A stretch of 64,000 bases of DNA from Nitrincola iocasae (GCF_008727795.1 NZ_CP044222.1:1922001-1986000); one strand, 5' to 3'. Shown: positions 47,248-56,717, counted from the first letter of the stretch. Numbers and translations: made by a program. The notes: a model not told the origin generated them from the letters alone.

Positions 47248-48372
47248 ATGAAACGCTATCTGTTGCCGATGACTGCTGCAGCTATCATTGGATTGGCGGG
47301 ATTTCAACTGAATGCTTCCAGTGATATGGATTCGAAATACGCCCCAGATGACCCGGATCTGGCCATTGCCACCTTTGCTGGCGGGTGTTTCTGGTGTGTA
47401 GAAGAATCCTTCGAAAAAGTCCCCGGTGTGGTAGAGGCCGTATCCGGTTACAGCGGAGGTGATGAGGTCAATCCTAACTATCAGCAGGTTTCCGCTGGCC
47501 TTACAGGTCACACCGAGGCCGTACAGGTTTATTATGACTCAGAAGTGATTACCTATGAAGGGCTGTTGCAGGCGCTATGGCGGACTGCCAACCCGACAGA
47601 TGCTGAAGGTCAGTATGTCGATCGAGGTGAACAATATCGTCCGGCGGTGTTTTACCACAACGACGCAGAGAAGCAAGCGGCTGAAGCCTCGGTCATGGCA
47701 CTGGAAGAATCTGGTCGCTATGATAACCCTGTAGTGATCGAGATCGTGCCCTTCAAAGCATTCTACGATGCTGAGGATTATCACCAGGATTACTATGACA
47801 AGAACCCGCTGCGCTATAAATATTATACCTTCAACTCAGGGCGTTATCAGTTCATTGAGTCCGTCTGGGGAGAAGATCAGGCTGTAGATTATTCCCAGTA
47901 TCGTCCACAAAATGACGATGGATTCAATCCTGTTACTTTCGAGAAACCGAGCGACAGTCTACTCAAGACCCAATTGACTGAGAAGCAGTATTATGTCACT
48001 CAGGAAGACGGCACTGAACGCGCCTTCAATAACGAATACAATGATGAGAAGCGACCCGGTATCTATGTAGATATTGTATCGGGCGAGCCATTGTTCTCAT
48101 CGCGTGACAAGTATGACTCCGGTACGGGCTGGCCCAGCTTCACTCAACCTATCAAATCAGATTCGGTGGTAGAGAAAGAGGATAGAAGCTTCTTTACTGT
48201 TCGTACTGAAATTCGTAGTCGCTATGCTGACTCGCATCTGGGGCATGTGTTCAACGATGGTCCGGCCCCCACAGGCTTGCGCTATTGCATGAACTCGGCG
48301 GCGATGAGGTTCATTCCGCTGGAAGAGATGGAAGCACAGGGCTATGGTGCATTGATCAGTGAAGTAGAATAA
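47248..48372 (+). CDS. msrAB: Exported MsrA-MsrB fusion methionine sulfoxide reductase
   Basis: The 374-residue protein starts with a hydrophobic signal peptide (about 1-23). The MsrA domain (38-200) has the catalytic C47 in G-G-C-F-W-C. The MsrB domain (230-365) has S-G-T-G-W-P-S-F and the catalytic C347 in R-Y-C-M-N-S, without the zinc C-x2-C pairs. Both S- and R-sulfoxides of methionine can thus be repaired, outside the cytoplasm. The electron donor is not encoded here. It closes the operon that starts with the methionine-rich peptide, its likely substrate. Confidence 0.93.
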   Translation: MKRYLLPMTAAAIIGLAGFQLNASSDMDSKYAPDDPDLAIATFAGGCFWCVEESFEKVPGVVEAVSGYSGGDEVNPNYQQVSAGLTGHTEAVQVYYDSEVITYEGLLQALWRTANPTDAEGQYVDRGEQYRPAVFYHNDAEKQAAEASVMALEESGRYDNPVVIEIVPFKAFYDAEDYHQDYYDKNPLRYKYYTFNSGRYQFIESVWGEDQAVDYSQYRPQNDDGFNPVTFEKPSDSLLKTQLTEKQYYVTQEDGTERAFNNEYNDEKRPGIYVDIVSGEPLFSSRDKYDSGTGWPSFTQPIKSDSVVEKEDRSFFTVRTEIRSRYADSHLGHVFNDGPAPTGLRYCMNSAAMRFIPLEEMEAQGYGALISEVE

Positions 48373-48402
48373 GAATTTATAGCCTGTTAACGGAGAATAA
48401 TC

Positions 48403-49380
48403 ATGAGTCAGCGTATCCAGTTTTCCAAAACCGGTGATTCCAGCGTACTGGAGTTGGTGGATATTGACGCACAAGATCCGGGACCCGGTGAAGTCCGGGT
48501 TCGTAACCAGGCGATTGGTCTTAACTTTATCGATATCTATTTTCGGACTGGCCTATATCCTGCACCTTCCATGCCTTCCGGACTGGGTACTGAAGGAGCA
48601 GGCTATGTAGAGGCCGTAGGTGAGGGCGTGAGCTATCTGAAAGAGGGCGACAGGGTTGCCTATGCGCAAGCTCCTCTGGGTGCTTATGCCCAGCAACACA
48701 CCTTACCGGCTGACAAGGTGATCCGCTTGCCAGACTTTATCGACTTCGAAACAGCGGCAGCCAGTATGCTCAAGGGACTGACAGTGCAGTATTTATTACG
48801 TCAGACACGCGCCCTGCAAGGTGGCGAAACGATCCTGTTTCATGCTGCAGCGGGTGGGGTTGGATCGATTGCCTGTCAATGGGCCCGTGCGCTGGGAGTT
48901 AAACTGATCGGTACGGTCAGTTCAGCGGAAAAGGCGGCACTGGCGGTCCAAAACGGAGCCTGGGCCACGATCAATTATTCTGAAGAGTCAGTGGTTGAGC
49001 GGGTTCGTGAGCTGACTCAGGGGGCTATGTGTGATGTGGTTTATGACTCTGTGGGCAAGGATACCTGGATCACTTCACTGGATTGCCTCAAACCCCGCTC
49101 CTTGATGGTCAGTTTTGGCAACTCATCCGGTCCGGTGGATGGGGTTAATCTGGCTATACTGAACCAGAAGGGTGCGTTGTTTGTCACCCGGCCAAGCCTC
49201 AACGGCTATGCTGATACCCGTGAGCGACTGGAGATGATGTGTGAAGAGTTTTTCGGCATGATTGGCAGTGGCAAAATCCACATAGATATCGCGAATCGCT
49301 ATGCGTTGGCTGATGCAGGCAAGGCTCAGGATGCCCTGCAAAGCCGGAAGACCACTGGGTCAACGATTTTATTACCTTAG
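48403..49380 (+). CDS. qor: NADPH:quinone reductase (zinc-free MDR family)
   Basis: A 325-residue cytosolic oxidoreductase of the quinone oxidoreductase type. It has a GroES-like N domain with N-F-I-D-I-Y-F-R-T-G-L-Y and a Rossmann domain with A-A-A-G-G-V-G-S. The zinc ligands of alcohol dehydrogenases are absent. It reduces quinones with NADPH, as E. coli QorA does. It follows msrAB by 30 bases on the same strand and might be expressed with it, which would fit an oxidative-stress unit. Confidence 0.9.
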   Translation: MSQRIQFSKTGDSSVLELVDIDAQDPGPGEVRVRNQAIGLNFIDIYFRTGLYPAPSMPSGLGTEGAGYVEAVGEGVSYLKEGDRVAYAQAPLGAYAQQHTLPADKVIRLPDFIDFETAAASMLKGLTVQYLLRQTRALQGGETILFHAAAGGVGSIACQWARALGVKLIGTVSSAEKAALAVQNGAWATINYSEESVVERVRELTQGAMCDVVYDSVGKDTWITSLDCLKPRSLMVSFGNSSGPVDGVNLAILNQKGALFVTRPSLNGYADTRERLEMMCEEFFGMIGSGKIHIDIANRYALADAGKAQDALQSRKTTGSTILLP

Positions 49381-49445
49381 TAGTTTTAAAGTACAGCTTA
49401 TGTGTCGCTCCTGCGCATCCATACGCCCCCGCGGCATGTACGAAA

Positions 49446-49466
49446 GGGCACCTTAACTTGGTGCCC
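49446..49466 (-). terminator. Terminator of metNIQ
   Basis: GGGCACC (49446-49452) and GGTGCCC (49460-49466) make a 7-bp stem, followed on the minus strand by CCC-TTTC. It lies between the convergent qor and metQ genes. Confidence 0.6.
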
Positions 49467-49486
49467 TCCGTGTCTTTAGCGGCTAC

Positions 49487-50257
49487 TCAGAAAGCCGGTA
49501 CGACGGCACCTTCATACTTCTCAAGGATAAACTCACGCACGCTATCTGTTTTCAGGGCTTCAATCAGCGCCTGGAGTGCAGCGTTATCAGTGCTGTCTGC
49601 ATGCGTCACCAGAATGTTGACGTAGGGCGATTCACTGCCTTCAATCACCAGAGCATCATCTTGTGGTGATAGGCCTGCTTCCAGGGCATAGTTGGTATTG
49701 ATCAACGCCAGGTCCACTTGGTTCATTACGCGTGGCAGTGTGGCCGCTTCAATTTCACGAATACGCAGCTGCAGCGGGTTGTCGGCAATATCACGTGGTG
49801 TTGCAGTGATACCGGCTTCTGGTTTTAGCGTGATCAGACCCGCACTCTGCAATAGCAATAGGGCGCGACCACCATTGGTTGCATCATTAGGAATAGCAAC
49901 TTCTGCGCGACGTGGCAGTTCATCAAGCTGGGTGTGTTTGGCTGAGTAGGCGCCAAACGGTTCAACATGGATACCGGCCACAGTGACCAGCTCTGTGCCG
50001 CGACTGGCATTAAACTCATCCAGATAGGGCTGATGCTGGAAAAAGTTGGCATCAATGCGCTTTTCAGCGACCTGTACGTTGGGCTGCACATAATCAGTGA
50101 AAACGCTAATCTGCAGATCTACGCCCTGTTCGGCGAGACCCGGCTTAACGAATTCCAGGATTTCAGCATGAGGCACAGCGGTAGCTGCAACACTCAAGGT
50201 TTCGGCTTGTACTGAGAAAGCCGCCAGAGCAGCAAAGGCTACTATTAGTTTTTTCAT
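49487..50257 (-). CDS. metQ: Methionine ABC transporter substrate-binding protein
   Basis: From ATG 50257 with GGAGAAA upstream, the gene encodes 256 residues with a Sec signal peptide ending F-S-V-Q-A. The NlpA/MetQ fold follows: V-A-A-T-A-V-P-H-A-E-I-L-E-F, F-Q-H-Q-P-Y-L-D-E-F-N, V-A-I-P-N-D-A-T-N-G-G-R-A-L, L-A-L-I-N-T-N-Y-A-L. There is no lipobox cysteine, so it is probably soluble, unlike E. coli MetQ. It binds methionine in the periplasm for MetNI. Last gene of metNIQ, 30 bases after metI. Confidence 0.93.
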   Translation of the reverse strand: MKKLIVAFAALAAFSVQAETLSVAATAVPHAEILEFVKPGLAEQGVDLQISVFTDYVQPNVQVAEKRIDANFFQHQPYLDEFNASRGTELVTVAGIHVEPFGAYSAKHTQLDELPRRAEVAIPNDATNGGRALLLLQSAGLITLKPEAGITATPRDIADNPLQLRIREIEAATLPRVMNQVDLALINTNYALEAGLSPQDDALVIEGSESPYVNILVTHADSTDNAALQALIEALKTDSVREFILEKYEGAVVPAF

Positions 50258-50287
50258 TGTTTCTCTCCATTGGGCAATAAAATGCAT

Positions 50288-50953
50288 TCACTTGCGTGAA
50301 TAATGAACAACCAGTCGATCTCCAAGCATTTGTAAGATCTGTACCAGTATCAATAACAGTACCACCGTGACTACCATGACATCGGTCTGAAAGCGCTGGT
50401 AGCCATAGCGTATCGCCAGATCACCCAGACCCCCTGCACCGACAACGCCCGCCATGGCAGTGTAGGAAACCAGTGTAATAGCGGTTACGGTCGTCGCCGC
50501 AATAATGCCGGGGCGAGCCTCGGGCAAAAGTGCATTGATAATAATCTGACGGGTATTGGCACCCATCGCTTGAGTAGCTTCAATGATGCCGCGATCCACT
50601 TCACGCAGCGCCGTTTCAACCAGTCGGGCGAAGAAGGGCGTTGCGCCTACCACCAAGGGTGGAATAGCACCTGCAACACCCAGTGAGGTACCGGTAATCA
50701 TCAGTGTTAACGGAATCATCACAATCAATAGAATGATGAAGGGCAGGGAGCGTAAAATGTTAACGAAAAAAGATAACAGCGCATAAAGCCCTTTCTGTTC
50801 AAACATCTGTTTTGGGCCAGTCATAAACAGCAGAATACCCAGCGGCAAGCCCAGCAGCAGTGTGAACAGCATGGAACCACCCAGCATCAGCAGGGTATCC
50901 AGGGTTGCCATCCAGATATCATACCAATCGACATTGCTGAAAAACTGATTCAT
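50288..50953 (-). CDS. metI: Methionine ABC transporter permease
   Basis: The 221-residue protein has five membrane helices and the binding-protein-dependent permease EAA loop (E-A-T-Q-A-M-G-A-N-T-R-Q-I-I-I-N-A-L-L-P-E-A). N-I-L-R-S-L-P-F-I-I-L and G-A-G-G-L-G-D-L-A-I are typical MetI elements. Its start overlaps the metN stop by 4 bases. With MetN it imports D- and L-methionine across the inner membrane. Confidence 0.95.
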   Translation of the reverse strand: MNQFFSNVDWYDIWMATLDTLLMLGGSMLFTLLLGLPLGILLFMTGPKQMFEQKGLYALLSFFVNILRSLPFIILLIVMIPLTLMITGTSLGVAGAIPPLVVGATPFFARLVETALREVDRGIIEATQAMGANTRQIIINALLPEARPGIIAATTVTAITLVSYTAMAGVVGAGGLGDLAIRYGYQRFQTDVMVVTVVLLLILVQILQMLGDRLVVHYSRK

Positions 50954-51960
50954 GTCCGCAGTACCTCAACCGTAACCTGGGCGGCTTGCAGTTGTTTGAT
51001 GGCCGCACTGGCATCGCCGCCGACCAGCGACAGGGTTAATTGTCCGTAAGGTGTGTCGCGTATATGGTCAATACGCCCTGACAGTATGCTGTAATCAACG
51101 CCAGTCTGACGCGCAATTTGCCCGAGCAGGGGGGCATAGGTGGCTTCACCCTGAAAGGTCAGGCGCACAATTCGCCCTTCAACTCGGGAAAAATCATTAG
51201 CCATTTCCTGCTCATCCAGCTGTTCGGCCTCATAGACAAAGCGCCGTGTAGTTGGGTGTTTAGGGTGCAGGAATACGTCAGCTACCTGGCCTTGTTCCAC
51301 AATGAGACCCGCATCCATAACCGCAACCTGATCACACACACGACGGATGACATCCATTTCATGGGTGATCAGGACAATGGTCAGATTGAGCTCACGATTA
51401 AGTTCATTCAGCAGTTGCAAAACCTGAGCGGTAGTCTGAGGGTCCAGCGCACTGGTAGCCTCATCACACAGCAGAATTTTGGGTTCCGTGGCCAGGGCTC
51501 TGGCGATGCCAACGCGTTGCTTTTGTCCACCGGATAACTGCGCCGGGTATTTCAGCGCATGATCACTCAGACCCACTCGGTCCAGCAGCATTGCAACACG
51601 TTCACGAATCTGTGCCGTAGAATGTTCGCCAGCCAGTTTTAATGGCATGGCGACATTATCAGCCACTGTTTTTGATGCCAGCAGGTTGAAGTGCTGGAAG
51701 ATCATCCCCAGCCCCTGGCGAAAGCGCCTGAGGTCTTTTGCATTCAGTGCGGTCACATCTTCGTCAGCCACGAGAATACGACCGCCGCTGGGCTCTTCCA
51801 GGCGGTTTATCAGACGCAACAGAGTACTTTTACCGGCACCAGAATGACCGATAAGGCCGAAGATCTGCCCCTGCGGGATATGCAGGTTGCAAGTCTCCAG
51901 CGCCGTAACCTCGCGTCCACTGACCTTGTAAGTCTTGTGCACACCTTCAAATTGGATCAC
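50950..51960 (-). CDS. metN: Methionine ABC transporter ATPase
   Basis: A 336-residue ATPase with Walker A (GHSGAGKST), the Q-loop, the signature L-S-G-G-Q, Walker B (I-L-L-C-D-E-A-T) and the switch histidine in L-I-T-H-E. Residues 260-335 form the C-terminal NIL domain that senses methionine and inhibits transport. First gene of the operon. I see no MetJ box or SAM riboswitch in the 121 bases up to 52081. Confidence 0.95.
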   Translation of the reverse strand: MIQFEGVHKTYKVSGREVTALETCNLHIPQGQIFGLIGHSGAGKSTLLRLINRLEEPSGGRILVADEDVTALNAKDLRRFRQGLGMIFQHFNLLASKTVADNVAMPLKLAGEHSTAQIRERVAMLLDRVGLSDHALKYPAQLSGGQKQRVGIARALATEPKILLCDEATSALDPQTTAQVLQLLNELNRELNLTIVLITHEMDVIRRVCDQVAVMDAGLIVEQGQVADVFLHPKHPTTRRFVYEAEQLDEQEMANDFSRVEGRIVRLTFQGEATYAPLLGQIARQTGVDYSILSGRIDHIRDTPYGQLTLSLVGGDASAAIKQLQAAQVTVEVLRT

Positions 51961-52081
51961 AGAGAGTTAACCTTGTGGGCTGTATGCTTTTAAGTAATAA
52001 GAAACTAAATTAATATGCAATTATAGCACGTTAATGGCTATTAGAAACAAGCCCTGCGGAAAAAATAGCATGCGGCAAGCA

Positions 52082-52960
52082 CTAGCTACGTGCAGGGCGT
52101 CGTAACAGAAAACGCCAGCGACTCACCAACAACGCACTGAATATAAGGCAACAGCCAATCAACTGTAACCGGGTCATATGCTCTGCATAAAGCAGAACAC
52201 CAATCAGGCTGGCCCATACCGGCTCAAGCGTCATGATAACCGCCGCATGGCTGGCGCTGACCATGCCCTGAGCTTTGACCTGCAGGAAAAAACGCATACA
52301 GGTGCCAATCACAATACTGGCAATCAGCCAGCCGAGTAGCGAGCTGTTGAGATTCAGCGCTTCCGCTTCTAAAAGCGCTGACATGGTCAGGGCCACCAAG
52401 CCAGTCATACTTAACTGTATGGCTGTCAATGGCAGCGGAGCTATCCGTACAGCATAACGACTGTTTAAGTTAAAATGCAGCGACAACATCAGTGCAGCAG
52501 CTAGAAAAAACAGATCAGATACTGACAGGGCAAAGCCACCTTCAAGGCGAAGACAAGCCAGCCCAATCAGAGCTATGAGCATTGCAATCCAGGTACTTAC
52601 CGGAGTCCGTGTAGCGAATAAAAATCGCCCGACAATAGGGACAAATACCACGCTCAGGCTGGTGATAAACGCTCCAATGCCCATATTATCAGAATGGTAG
52701 AGCCCCATGATCCAGAAGCACATCGCCATCCCCATTACCACGCCGGTCATCAGTGCACGAAGCCAAGACTCACCCGCTAGTTGCTTCAGAGCACTATAAC
52801 CAAAAGCACCCAGAATCAATCCGGCACACAAAAAGCGTCCGCCAATAAATTGCAGTGGAGCCATACCTGTCAAGGCTTCACGTGAGAATACCCAACTGGT
52901 TGCTGCCAATAATGTGACCAGGACCAACAGAAAATCTGATTTTAATGCACTGTGTTGCAT
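52082..52960 (-). CDS. EamA (DMT) family transporter
   Basis: The 292-residue protein has ten helices in two EamA domains. A-A-T-S-W-V-F-S-R-E-A is in the first, and the end of each half carries the conserved glutamate or glycine motifs, including A-A-V-I-M-T-L-E-P-V-W-A-S-L-I-G in the ninth helix. It is an inner-membrane exporter of unknown substrate, not closely similar to the copy at 42.6 kb. It is divergent from the patatin gene with an 88-base shared control region. Confidence 0.88.
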   Translation of the reverse strand: MQHSALKSDFLLVLVTLLAATSWVFSREALTGMAPLQFIGGRFLCAGLILGAFGYSALKQLAGESWLRALMTGVVMGMAMCFWIMGLYHSDNMGIGAFITSLSVVFVPIVGRFLFATRTPVSTWIAMLIALIGLACLRLEGGFALSVSDLFFLAAALMLSLHFNLNSRYAVRIAPLPLTAIQLSMTGLVALTMSALLEAEALNLNSSLLGWLIASIVIGTCMRFFLQVKAQGMVSASHAAVIMTLEPVWASLIGVLLYAEHMTRLQLIGCCLIFSALLVSRWRFLLRRPARS

Positions 52961-53048
52961 AAAGTACTGCCTTGTAATCCGATGAATACTGCTCTAGTTT
53001 GGTCTATTGTAATGCTGCAGTGCGGTGATTTAATAGGGAGTTTAACTA

Positions 53049-54101
53049 ATGACTGTTAAAACCATTGAACTGGCACTTCAGGGTGGGGGATCGCATGGCG
53101 CCCTGACTTGGGGAGTGTTGGACCGTTTACTGGAAGAAAGCAATCTGTGTATTGAAGGGGTGAGTGGCACCAGTGCCGGTGCCATGAATGCGGTAGTGCT
53201 TGCTGACGGCTTGGAGTCGGGGTCTCGACAAGGGGCTCGTGACGCTCTGGAAACCTTCTGGAAGTCTGTTAGTGATGCGGGCAGATTCAGTCCGATTCAG
53301 CGTAATTTATGGGCAAAAATTACGGGTGACTGGAGTATGGAAAGCTCACCCAACTACCTGCTGTTTGACCATTTGACTCGTGTATTTTCTCCCTATGAAT
53401 TCAATCCACTCAACCTGAATCCTTTACGTGATCTGGTGGTTGAGCTGATTGACTTTAAGGCGGTAAATCGATGCAAAGCGGTCAAAATTTTTGTCACAGC
53501 CACGCAGGTTCGAAATGGTCGTCCCAAAATTTTCACTCAGCCGAACCTCTCTGCAGACGCACTGATGGCATCGGCGGCCTTACCCTTCATGTTTCAAGCC
53601 GTTGAGGTTGATGGCGAGTTTTATTGGGACGGAGGCTACAGCGGTAATCCGGCGCTTTTTCCGCTGGTGGATGAGTGCGATGCCAGAGATATGGTGCTGG
53701 TTCAAATCAACCCGTTTGAACGACCCGATGTGCCCAAAACAGCGCGTGAAATCATTGATCGAATTAATGAAATTACATTCAACTCTATTCTAATCAAAGA
53801 GTTGCGTAGTGTGACACTCTTGCGTGAGCTTATCGAATCTGAAGGTTTGGAACATGAGCGTTATCGGGATATGCGTCTGCACCGTATTCATGGAGAGGAG
53901 GATCTTCAGAGTCTGAAAGCCTCCAGTAAACTGAATACGGAGTGGGAATACCTTTGTTTCTTACGGGATATGGGACGCCAACGCACGGAGCTTTGGCTGA
54001 AGGAGCACTGGAAAGATTTAGGCGAGCGCTCCACGTTTGATCCACAGTGGCTGCTTAAAGAAAGTATTCGCGATCCCGATTGTGGTAAAGGAACGCAGTA
54101 A
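53049..54101 (+). CDS. Patatin-like phospholipase
   Basis: The 350-residue protein has the whole patatin catalytic set: oxyanion loop G-G-G-S-H-G-A (residues 12-18), nucleophile S42 in G-T-S-A-G, and D194 in W-D-G-G. No signal peptide or membrane helix is seen, so it works in the cytosol or is delivered by another route. Patatins release fatty acids from phospholipids. ATAGGGAG is upstream of the ATG. It ends 5 bases from the convergent GTPase gene. Confidence 0.9.
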   Translation: MTVKTIELALQGGGSHGALTWGVLDRLLEESNLCIEGVSGTSAGAMNAVVLADGLESGSRQGARDALETFWKSVSDAGRFSPIQRNLWAKITGDWSMESSPNYLLFDHLTRVFSPYEFNPLNLNPLRDLVVELIDFKAVNRCKAVKIFVTATQVRNGRPKIFTQPNLSADALMASAALPFMFQAVEVDGEFYWDGGYSGNPALFPLVDECDARDMVLVQINPFERPDVPKTAREIIDRINEITFNSILIKELRSVTLLRELIESEGLEHERYRDMRLHRIHGEEDLQSLKASSKLNTEWEYLCFLRDMGRQRTELWLKEHWKDLGERSTFDPQWLLKESIRDPDCGKGTQ

Positions 54102-54106
54102 TGATT

Positions 54107-55684
54107 TTACTGATTATTCCTGGGTCTATGGTCAGTTTTTTCTGAACCTTTAACAGCCCTGAATAGTGACTTACCTAAGTGATATACCCGACGAAATTGT
54201 TCTGTGGTGGAAAACTCCATCCCCATTTCCAGCCGCCGCCGGTTGAGCTGTGTTTGCAGAGCTTGATCATAGTGTTGATCAAGCAGTTGCAACAGGCTTG
54301 TGAGGTTATAGTGGGGTTTATCCGGAGCCAGACTAAGGGGTAGCAAATGATCTGGCTGTAACAGTGACTGATTATAAGCCAGGGCATCACGAATACTATC
54401 GGCCTTAGCTGTGGTGCTATCATCCAGATCATATGGGGGCGACCATTCAGACAGGGGTGCCAGCCGATCAACCTGATTCACCAGGGCAATTATCGCCGGG
54501 CGCTTGCGCGATAGCTTGTCCGGTTGTTGATAGAAAGTGTCCAATTTAGCTTTGAAGTTAACATCCAGTGCGCGAGCCGGTTGATTAGCCTTCAATACCC
54601 ACAGCAGTAGATCAGCCTGACTGGCTTGCTCAAGTAGCCGCTTTTCCGTTTTGGGGTTGCCATCCAGTCCGGGTAAATCAACCAGGTGAATCAGCGGCAC
54701 ACCTTCGGCTTTTAATTGATGAACCTGTACGCTGTCAGTGGCAGGCAGATGATCAACTTCAGCATTAGATTCTTGTGTTAATGCATTAATTACACTCGAC
54801 TTCCCTGATTTCAATTGACCAATCAGACAGATCCTTAAAGGATCCGGTTGGCTGACCCTGTTCTGCCTATCGCTAGCCTGAGCTGCACTTGAATTTAATG
54901 CTCCCTTGATCCGGAAACGGCCTGAATACAGGTCAATGGCCACGCTGACCACTTCCTGCAAAAATGCTTTTTTGAGTTTGTAGCTGACCTCGGCTTGTAC
55001 ATCATCCAGCATATACCCGGCTAGCTGTGAGCGGGCTTCTGAAATCAATCCAGTAGGCGTAAATAATCGGTAAGCACGGTATACCGCCCAGATTTTTTGT
55101 ACCTTGTCAGCTTTGTCTCTGTGACTGTAAAGGCGCTTGACGGTTGAAAGTTTCAGTTGCTCGGCAAAGGGCAGGTGTTCCATCACGATCAAATAGTATC
55201 GCCGACTGATCTCTTCGGTCATGCTCAGAAGCTCTGGTAAAGTAAAGGCAAGCTCACCTCCTGTCTTGCCAGCTCGATAGGCGCTGGCCGTGGCGCTGAT
55301 CAATGCCAGAGCGTGTTCCCGTAATACCTCCCATTGATCATTTTTATCCATCAGGCTGTCCATTTGCGTATTCAGCTGTTGCCAAACCTGCAGGTCAAAG
55401 TCGCTCCAATCTGTATTGGCGACAACCAGTGCTTCATCGGGAGGTAGATTGTTAGTGCTCTGTTTAGTTATAGACTTTCGACCCACCCGGACAACCAGTG
55501 CAAAGACCAGGCTAAGCAGTGACAGGAGGACGACAAAATGCAGTAGATAGCCAAACTGGTATAAGGCGATTAGACCAAATCCGGCTAACAGCAGCAGCGG
55601 GAAGGCGATCAATATCAACAGCAGTGGAATCAAGTTGGTAAACAGTTTGTGGCTGATGCGATAACTATTTAGTAGTCGTTTCAC
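54107..55684 (-). CDS. Membrane-anchored dynamin-like/Era-like GTPase
   Basis: From GTG 55684 the gene encodes 525 residues. Two N-terminal helices (around 18-65) anchor it. A 200-residue helical region follows, and then a GTPase domain from about 285: G1 G-Q-L-K-S-G-K-S-S, G3 D-L-P-G-L-D-G and G4 N-Q-V-D. A longer start at 55837 would lie inside the neighbour and is rejected. It overlaps the preceding GTPase gene by 20 bases, so the pair is translationally coupled. Function unknown; membrane-associated GTPases of this type relate to YcjX/YfjP-like families. Confidence 0.8.
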   Translation of the reverse strand: MKRLLNSYRISHKLFTNLIPLLLILIAFPLLLLAGFGLIALYQFGYLLHFVVLLSLLSLVFALVVRVGRKSITKQSTNNLPPDEALVVANTDWSDFDLQVWQQLNTQMDSLMDKNDQWEVLREHALALISATASAYRAGKTGGELAFTLPELLSMTEEISRRYYLIVMEHLPFAEQLKLSTVKRLYSHRDKADKVQKIWAVYRAYRLFTPTGLISEARSQLAGYMLDDVQAEVSYKLKKAFLQEVVSVAIDLYSGRFRIKGALNSSAAQASDRQNRVSQPDPLRICLIGQLKSGKSSVINALTQESNAEVDHLPATDSVQVHQLKAEGVPLIHLVDLPGLDGNPKTEKRLLEQASQADLLLWVLKANQPARALDVNFKAKLDTFYQQPDKLSRKRPAIIALVNQVDRLAPLSEWSPPYDLDDSTTAKADSIRDALAYNQSLLQPDHLLPLSLAPDKPHYNLTSLLQLLDQHYDQALQTQLNRRRLEMGMEFSTTEQFRRVYHLGKSLFRAVKGSEKTDHRPRNNQ

Positions 55685-56717
55685 GTCCGGCAACCTCCCG
55701 GATAGACTCAAAGGCTTGGCGATAAAGTTGTTGGACCTCCGCTTCAGACAGGGATTCACCCTGACTCTGATAATACAGGTATTTACAGGCAATGCGTCCA
55801 ATCGCATAGGTTGTTGCAAAACTGATGGCGGCGGCACCTAGACTGCCCACTGTCTGTCCGTACACCGGGATAAGTTTAACCAGTTGACGCAGCCCCAAAT
55901 GCGAGGCGTATTGAATACCAAAACCAGTGCCCAGAGTGGCGATGAACGAGGAAATGGCGCGTCGGTCCCAGTCTATACCGTACTTTTGTGCGAGAGTGCG
56001 TAACAGGGCGGCCTGCAGTGCAGGCACAGACACCAGGCCGATGATCGGCAGTGTATCTGTGGCCGCTGCTGCAGAGGCATAATGACGCAGCTTTTGTTTG
56101 TGTTGTTTGAACACTTGATGCTCGGCTGCCGCCATCGAGGCGCGTTGGCTGCAGCGGGCTACTTCGGGTAAATGTTCAAGTAGACAGTGTAATAGGGCTT
56201 CCCCCCCTGTTGGGTTGTGCGGGTCAGCCAACTCCATCACCACTGTCGGCAAGGAATCACCCCAGGCTTTTTCGGCCTGTTGCTGATTAAATGCCTGAGC
56301 CGCTTGACGATCACGCCGATCAGTTATCTGATCTATTGCGCTATGTATCAGAATTACTGATTTGATATGATTGGATTTTTTTATGGTTTTGAGTGCTTTG
56401 ATCAGCTCACTCTGCTCTGGATCATCCACGCGCATGCATACCAGTAAGGCATGGCTCTGAGACATGCAGGCATGAATATCTTCGGTTGGGTCATAGCTGA
56501 ATTCTCCAAGCCCTCGCGTATCCAGAAATCGCAACAAAGGCGCTTCGGTGGGAAAATCATATGCATCAGACGATTGTGTGCAGGGGCGAAAGCCTGACCC
56601 TAGAGTCACATCAGGGTTCCCTGTTAAAAAACGAATCAGAGATGACTTTCCAGCGCCAGTTTTGCCCAGTAGCCAGAGAGTAGGTAATGTGCTGTTAATA
56701 GTACACTCAGAATTCAT
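55665..56717 (-). CDS. Era-like GTPase with DUF697 domain
   Basis: The 350-residue protein starts with a GTPase domain: G1 G-K-T-G-A-G-K-S-S near residue 18, G3 D-T-R-G-L-G, and I-H-S-A-I-D at the G4 position, where the usual NKxD is altered. Residues 210-310 have hydrophobic helices with a DUF697-like pattern (LPIIGLVSVPALQAALLRTLAQKYG). It overlaps the next GTPase gene by 20 bases; the two proteins probably act together at the inner membrane. The unusual G4 suggests altered nucleotide specificity. Confidence 0.8.
   Translation of the reverse strand: MNSECTINSTLPTLWLLGKTGAGKSSLIRFLTGNPDVTLGSGFRPCTQSSDAYDFPTEAPLLRFLDTRGLGEFSYDPTEDIHACMSQSHALLVCMRVDDPEQSELIKALKTIKKSNHIKSVILIHSAIDQITDRRDRQAAQAFNQQQAEKAWGDSLPTVVMELADPHNPTGGEALLHCLLEHLPEVARCSQRASMAAAEHQVFKQHKQKLRHYASAAAATDTLPIIGLVSVPALQAALLRTLAQKYGIDWDRRAISSFIATLGTGFGIQYASHLGLRQLVKLIPVYGQTVGSLGAAAISFATTYAIGRIACKYLYYQSQGESLSEAEVQQLYRQAFESIREVAGRETTTK

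Noticed and set aside
51961..52081. A SAM riboswitch or MetJ box upstream of metN.
   Set aside because: The 121-base region is AT-rich with no AGACGTCT repeats and no conserved SAM-aptamer core that I can recognise.
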